This document shows positions 60,051-64,000 of a DNA stretch of 64,000 nt, piece by piece. The stretch covers positions 1-64,000 of the forward strand of contig NZ_CAKAKH010000001.1 of NCBI RefSeq assembly GCF_916618885.1. The letters are read 5' to 3'. The first letter of the stretch is position 1. Every line of letters begins with the position of its first letter. The position numbers and the translations under genes were made by a program. The stretch is from Marinilactibacillus sp. Marseille-P9653. GTDB taxonomy: Bacteria; Bacillota; Bacilli; Lactobacillales; Carnobacteriaceae_A. The notes under the pieces are model-generated. The model ran no database searches. It was given only the letters and a program-made list of their open reading frames with translations, and had not been told where the DNA came from.

Positions 60051-60096
60051 AAAAGGCAATGGACATCCAATTCGGATCTCCATTGCCTTTCTTTTT
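60051..60096. terminator. Bidirectional terminator between proA and the aro operon
   Basis: AAAGGCAATGGA and TCCATTGCCTTT arms with A and T tails on either side. Confidence 0.9.
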
Positions 60097-60107
60097 GAGC
60101 TGAATGA

Positions 60108-60377
60108 TCAGTCCATCATCTTTTTTTGAGTTTCTTTAGTGATATCCATCATTGCCTGAAAGAATTTGGTTAATTCTTCTTCAAACTGCTTGTCTTCTAA
60201 GCGTCCAAGGTTTTTCTCGATCACTTTTTGTTCTCTACTGGCATCTAAAACCGGTAAATCATGTTGTTTTTTGTATTCTCCGACTTTTAAGACCGTTTTT
60301 AACCGTGCTTCAAATAGTCGCGTCAAGTCCTGATCGATTGCATCAATTTCTTGACGGTACTGTTCTAACTCACTCAT
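60108..60377 (-). CDS. Chorismate mutase
   Basis: An 89-residue AroQ-type helical chorismate mutase, converting chorismate to prephenate for Phe and Tyr. Landmarks are IDAIDQDLTRLFEARLKTVLKVGEYK and the C-terminal helix with Glu/Gln. Last gene of the operon; its start overlaps the aroC stop by 8 bp. No prephenate dehydratase domain is attached. Confidence 0.9.
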   Translation of the reverse strand: MSELEQYRQEIDAIDQDLTRLFEARLKTVLKVGEYKKQHDLPVLDASREQKVIEKNLGRLEDKQFEEELTKFFQAMMDITKETQKKMMD

Positions 60378-61467
60378 TGTGTTGTCCTCCCATCATCAGA
60401 TCCATCAACCCTAAAGCCGTTACCGCTTCTAATACAGGCAGTACACGTGGCACGATACACGGATCATGTCTACCTTCTACTTCGAGTTCTGCTGCTTTGC
60501 CTTCTTCTACGTTGATGGTTTGTTGTTTCTTTTTGATGGAAGCTGGTGGCTTAACGGCCGCTCGGAATACGACCGGCATTCCATAAGTGATCCCGCCAAT
60601 GATTCCGCCATTGTTATTTGAACGGGTTTTGATCTTTCCATCTTCATCGTAGTAGTATTCATCATTTGCTTCTGATCCACGCATCTTCGTGATATCAAAA
60701 CCTGTTCCGAATTCGATTCCTTTGATAGCAGGAACGGCAAAGACAAGATGCGCTAATTGAGACTCCACTGAATCAAAGAATGGGTTACCGTAACCAGCAT
60801 CCAGTCCTAAAACAAACGTCTCTACAACACCCCCGACAGAATCCCCATCGTTTTTAGCGTCCACAATCAAGTCTTTCATTTCTACTTCTTTTGTTTCGTT
60901 AAATAAAGGCAGTTGTTGTTCTTTGAACTTTTCAATTTGTTCTACTGTAACTTCGGTCTGATCAGCGAATGTTTCATCTTCAATGGTTCCAATAGACTGG
61001 ATATGAGAACCGACGGTAACGCCTTTTTGTTTCAGCCATTGCTTACAGATTGCACCGGCAAATACCAAAGGTGCCGTAATTCTTCCTGAAAAATGTCCAC
61101 TACCTCTGTGGTCATTGTGCCCTTTATAGCGCATACGTCCCGGATAATCCGCTTGTCCTGGTCGCATCACATTTTTAAGTACACTGTAGTCTTTGGAGCG
61201 CGTATTGGTATTCCAGATGATTGCAGTTAGCGGTGCCCCTGTAGTTTTTCCGTCTAATAGTCCACTCAAGATTTCAGGAAGGTCTTTTTCTTTTCTAGGT
61301 GTGGTTAACTCGTTTCTTCCGGGAGCTCTTCTAGCCATTTCAACCAACACTTCGTCCATATCCACTATTAAGCCTGGTGGCAGACCGTTAATCGTAATGC
61401 CTATCGCAGCCCCATGTGATTCTCCAAATATCGAGACTTGGACATTCTTACCCCATACTCCGCTCAT
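60370..61467 (-). CDS. aroC: Chorismate synthase
   Basis: Last step of the common aromatic pathway: EPSP to chorismate with reduced FMN. Signatures are GESHGAAIG near the N-terminus, RPGQADYPG and HRGSGHFSGR. The 365-residue length is normal. The start at ATG 61467 overlaps aroA by 20 bp and has GGAGG upstream. Confidence 0.96.
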   Translation of the reverse strand: MSGVWGKNVQVSIFGESHGAAIGITINGLPPGLIVDMDEVLVEMARRAPGRNELTTPRKEKDLPEILSGLLDGKTTGAPLTAIIWNTNTRSKDYSVLKNVMRPGQADYPGRMRYKGHNDHRGSGHFSGRITAPLVFAGAICKQWLKQKGVTVGSHIQSIGTIEDETFADQTEVTVEQIEKFKEQQLPLFNETKEVEMKDLIVDAKNDGDSVGGVVETFVLGLDAGYGNPFFDSVESQLAHLVFAVPAIKGIEFGTGFDITKMRGSEANDEYYYDEDGKIKTRSNNNGGIIGGITYGMPVVFRAAVKPPASIKKKQQTINVEEGKAAELEVEGRHDPCIVPRVLPVLEAVTALGLMDLMMGGQHNE

Positions 61468-62695
61468 TTATTTCTCCTCCTACTTCTTTGAACACTTCCC
61501 AGAAATCGGGATATGATTTTTTAACGCATTCAGAATCTTTTAACTGTATCGGCTTTTCGCAAACTGTAGATGCGACCGCAAGCATCATGGCCATTCGGTG
61601 ATCCTTGTGACTCCAGACTTCTGCGCCACCTCTAAGGCTTGATACACCTTCTATATGCAGCTGATCTCCTACGATTTCAATATGTGCACCAAGGGCTGAT
61701 AGTTCTTTTTGAGTAGCAACTAATCGGTCACTTTCTTTGATGCGTAATCTTTCAAGATTGATCAGTTTTGTTTTGCCTTTGCTTAAAGAAGCCGCCAATG
61801 CTACGGTTGGAATAATGTCCGGTACTTGTGCACCGTCGATGATACGCTCTTCTTCATCAGAATGAAGCTGTTCTAGTATCGAAACAATTTCACGGTCTCC
61901 CTGTAAGGATTCTTGATCTAGTCCGTCTACTTCGACTGGGTTACCAAGTAATTGTGCACTTAACCAGAAAGCTGCTTGAGAATAATCTCCTTCTACTGTG
62001 TAGTCTTGTGCTTGATACCGTTGATTTCCTTTGATTTCAAAGGTTTTATAGTCATCGTCATGTTTGATGATGATCCCGAATGCTGATAAGACAGACAAAG
62101 TTAAGTCTATATACCCTTTAGATTCAAGATGGGTCGTGATATCAATCGTTGAGTTACCATCTAGTAAAGGAAGCGTCAGTAGCATACCTGTAATAAACTG
62201 CGAGCTAACATCTCCACGCATCTCATAGTTACCCGAACTCAACTGACCTTCAATCGTCAAATCCAAGTTCTCTGATGATCCCGATTCATATCTTAAATTC
62301 TGAAGGCTGAATAGCTCCCGATATGTATCTAATGGGCGCTGTCCTAATTTTCCTCTACCCACAAAATGCGTCGGTCCTTCAAACAGGGTAGCCAAAGGTA
62401 CGAAAAATCTTAATGTAGACCCTGATTCATTGCAGTCAATTTCTTGACTAGTTCTAGCTGTTTCTAGTCCACACCCATCAATGGTTAGGGTATTTCCAGC
62501 TTGTTCAATCGTTGCGCCAAAAGCACGCATACCTTCCATCGTTGCTATAATATCATCAGATAATTGAATATTGCGAATAACACTCTGTCCTGTTGCTAGA
62601 CCTGCACAGATCACCGCTCGATGCGCCATACTTTTAGAAGGAGGAACAGTCACCGTGCCTTTTAATTTGTTTGGTTCTATTTTTATCATTGTCAC
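61448..62695 (-). CDS. aroA: EPSP synthase (3-phosphoshikimate 1-carboxyvinyltransferase)
   Basis: Joins shikimate 3-phosphate and phosphoenolpyruvate. PSKSMAHRAV at the N-terminus and the RIKESDRL region are the family's phosphate-binding and PEP-binding parts. The start is GTG 62695, overlapping the aroB TGA, about 9 nt after AGGAGG; ATG 62689 is a weaker choice. At 415 residues it is slightly short but complete. Confidence 0.95.
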   Translation of the reverse strand: MTMIKIEPNKLKGTVTVPPSKSMAHRAVICAGLATGQSVIRNIQLSDDIIATMEGMRAFGATIEQAGNTLTIDGCGLETARTSQEIDCNESGSTLRFFVPLATLFEGPTHFVGRGKLGQRPLDTYRELFSLQNLRYESGSSENLDLTIEGQLSSGNYEMRGDVSSQFITGMLLTLPLLDGNSTIDITTHLESKGYIDLTLSVLSAFGIIIKHDDDYKTFEIKGNQRYQAQDYTVEGDYSQAAFWLSAQLLGNPVEVDGLDQESLQGDREIVSILEQLHSDEEERIIDGAQVPDIIPTVALAASLSKGKTKLINLERLRIKESDRLVATQKELSALGAHIEIVGDQLHIEGVSSLRGGAEVWSHKDHRMAMMLAVASTVCEKPIQLKDSECVKKSYPDFWEVFKEVGGEINERSMG

Positions 62696-63780
62696 GGTTT
62701 GATTCCTCCTGCTTCAAGTATACTGAAAAACTGTCGATCTGTTTTGATCCTTCGTGCTTGTCCGATTGTATCTAAGACAATCACATTCAAACTACCTTTA
62801 AAATTCTTTTTATCTTTTTCTATATAAGGTAAAATTTCAGCGTAATCTGCTGGTTGTTCTAACTTTGTCGGTAATTGGTGGTTTTCAAGAATCTTGATGA
62901 TTTTTTCTGTTGTTCCAGCTTTTGTTAATTGTTGTTCTTCTGCGATTCTGGATAGTTCAACCATTCCAATCGCTACACCTTGACCGTGTGAATAAACTTC
63001 ATAATGGTAGTAAGCTTCGATGGCATGACCCAAGGTATGTCCAAAGTTCAGTAACATACGTTCACTTGTGTCTTTTTCATCTTCTTGGACGACCATTTTC
63101 TTTATTGTACAGCACGTCTCAATCACCCATTCGATTTGATTCATTACTTCTTCTCTTGAAGACATTTCCATCAAACGATCAAATAGAGTCTGGTCTTTGA
63201 TACATCCGTACTTGATGACTTCTGCCATACCATCTGCGAATGCCTGGTCTGTTAAGGTCGTTAAAACCAGTGGATCGATCAGAACGAGTTCAGGGTGATA
63301 GAAAGCACCGACCAGATTTTTACCTTCTGGCAAATCTACACCGACTTTTCCACCAACACTACTATCTACTTGTGCTAGTAGCGTTGTCGGGATCTGTACA
63401 AAAGAAATGCCTCTCAAGTAAGTTGCAGCTGCAAACCCTGTAATGTCTCCCACTACACCGCCACCAAGTGCAATAATTAAATCACTTCTGGTCAAGCCAA
63501 ATTCAATCAATTGACTGAATATAGCTGGCATGGAACTAAAGGTCTTGGTTTGTTCTCCTGGTGGTAAGACAATGCACTGAACTTCGAATCCTGCTTTCTT
63601 TAATTGATTCAAAACAATTTCTCCATAGTGTGTATGGACTGTCTCATCTGTTACGATCATAATTTTTTGACCGTTGAATAGCGCAGAAATTTCTCTACCA
63701 ACCTGATTCAATAGGTTTTTCTCAATTTTTAATACATAACTTGTCTCCTGAGCAGGAACTTCTACGATTAATTCAGGCAT
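62692..63780 (-). CDS. aroB: 3-dehydroquinate synthase
   Basis: Second step of the shikimate pathway, with NAD and zinc. Signatures are GGGVVGDITGFAAATYLRGI and the zinc-site LNFGHTLGHAIEA. The 362-residue length is normal. ATG 63780 follows GGAGGG. It follows aroF by 17 bp and overlaps aroA by 4 bp. Confidence 0.96.
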   Translation of the reverse strand: MPELIVEVPAQETSYVLKIEKNLLNQVGREISALFNGQKIMIVTDETVHTHYGEIVLNQLKKAGFEVQCIVLPPGEQTKTFSSMPAIFSQLIEFGLTRSDLIIALGGGVVGDITGFAAATYLRGISFVQIPTTLLAQVDSSVGGKVGVDLPEGKNLVGAFYHPELVLIDPLVLTTLTDQAFADGMAEVIKYGCIKDQTLFDRLMEMSSREEVMNQIEWVIETCCTIKKMVVQEDEKDTSERMLLNFGHTLGHAIEAYYHYEVYSHGQGVAIGMVELSRIAEEQQLTKAGTTEKIIKILENHQLPTKLEQPADYAEILPYIEKDKKNFKGSLNVIVLDTIGQARRIKTDRQFFSILEAGGIKP

Positions 63781-63797
63781 GTCTTCCCTCCTTTAAA

Positions 63798-64000
63798 TTA
63801 TTTAGATAAGATTGTTGATGCTGCTTGAATGGAACGTCCTTCGATTTCAGCTAGTTTGCTTGCTTTGATCATTAATTCTTCAAATTCGTCCGGTGTTAGA
63901 CACTGTTCCCCGTCACTCCATGCATTTGCTGGATCATCGTGTACTTCAATCATAAGACCATCTGCCCCAGCAGCGATACCTGCTTTTGCTCCAGCTTCAA
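63798..64000 (-). CDS. aroF: DAHP synthase, 3' part (runs off window)
   Basis: The last 66 codons of a 3-deoxy-7-phosphoheptulonate synthase of the AroA(G)/KDO8P-type, first step of the shikimate pathway. Visible are [19 protein letters not shown] and the conserved [12 protein letters not shown] end. The 5' part lies right of the window. First gene of aroF-aroB-aroA-aroC-chorismate mutase as seen here. Confidence 0.88.
   Translation of the reverse strand, partial: EAGAKAGIAAGADGLMIEVHDDPANAWSDGEQCLTPDEFEELMIKASKLAEIEGRSIQAASTILSK

Overview
The window comes from a low-GC Firmicute. The rRNA genes, the T-box ahead of serS, the CopY/CopA/CopZ set, PepV-type dipeptidase and many TTG/GTG starts with strong AGGAGG ribosome sites point to the order Lactobacillales. 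A Carnobacteriaceae-like organism (Marinilactibacillus or Alkalibacterium type) fits best, because of the D-amino-acid ligase / Mur ligase / racemase operon. That placement is inference, not a database result.

Layout. 1-260: three tandem promoters of an rRNA operon that lies mostly outside the window to the left. 261-1372: no recognisable gene. 1373-1960: a TPR gene broken by one in-frame stop. 2232-7625: a complete leftward rRNA operon (two promoters, 16S, 23S, 5S, tRNA-Asn, terminator). 7657-10210: a block of 25 tRNA genes headed by an orphan, diverged 5S gene with its own rrn-like promoter and no 16S or 23S. 10295-20865: msrA, serS with a T-box, dacA with a small upstream ORF, a VanRS-like two-component system, a RocB-like peptidase, a yidD fusion, two small DUF genes, tag and a GNAT gene. 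21023-22700: an intact IS1380-family element with exact ends and a 6-bp target repeat. 23215-26275: glycine betaine (OpuA-type) uptake operon. 26354-27454: an unrecognised gene. 27635-30869: copper operon copY-copA-copZ with two cop boxes. 30935-33924: ATP-grasp, TraX-like and VanY-like genes. 34103-37609: D-aspartate-ligase-like, MurE-like and aspartate-racemase genes, probably building the peptidoglycan cross-bridge. 37823-39166: pepV. 39316-43640: a lipoprotein, a small cationic secreted protein and a three-gene ABC-2 transporter. 43800-47374: fructose PTS operon. 47636-50848: two tandem MATE pumps. 50903-52164: hydrolase and NUDIX genes. 52222-55554: a YtrA-type regulator with an ABC transporter and a secreted protein, behind a promoter with three repeated operator-like sites. 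55652-56973: an IS3-family element that has cut off the first codons of a GNAT-like gene. 57963-60046: proB-proA. 60108-64000: aroF-aroB-aroA-aroC and chorismate mutase.

The most distinctive points are the orphan 5S-tRNA operon with rrn-type promoter, the three-gene cross-bridge cassette whose Mur ligase lacks the usual substrate motif, the IS3 insertion that can be undone on paper to restore a gene, the YidD fusion and the triplicated YtrA-like operator. Much of the window concerns the cell envelope: dacA, VanRS-like regulators, vanY, the cross-bridge cassette and yidD.
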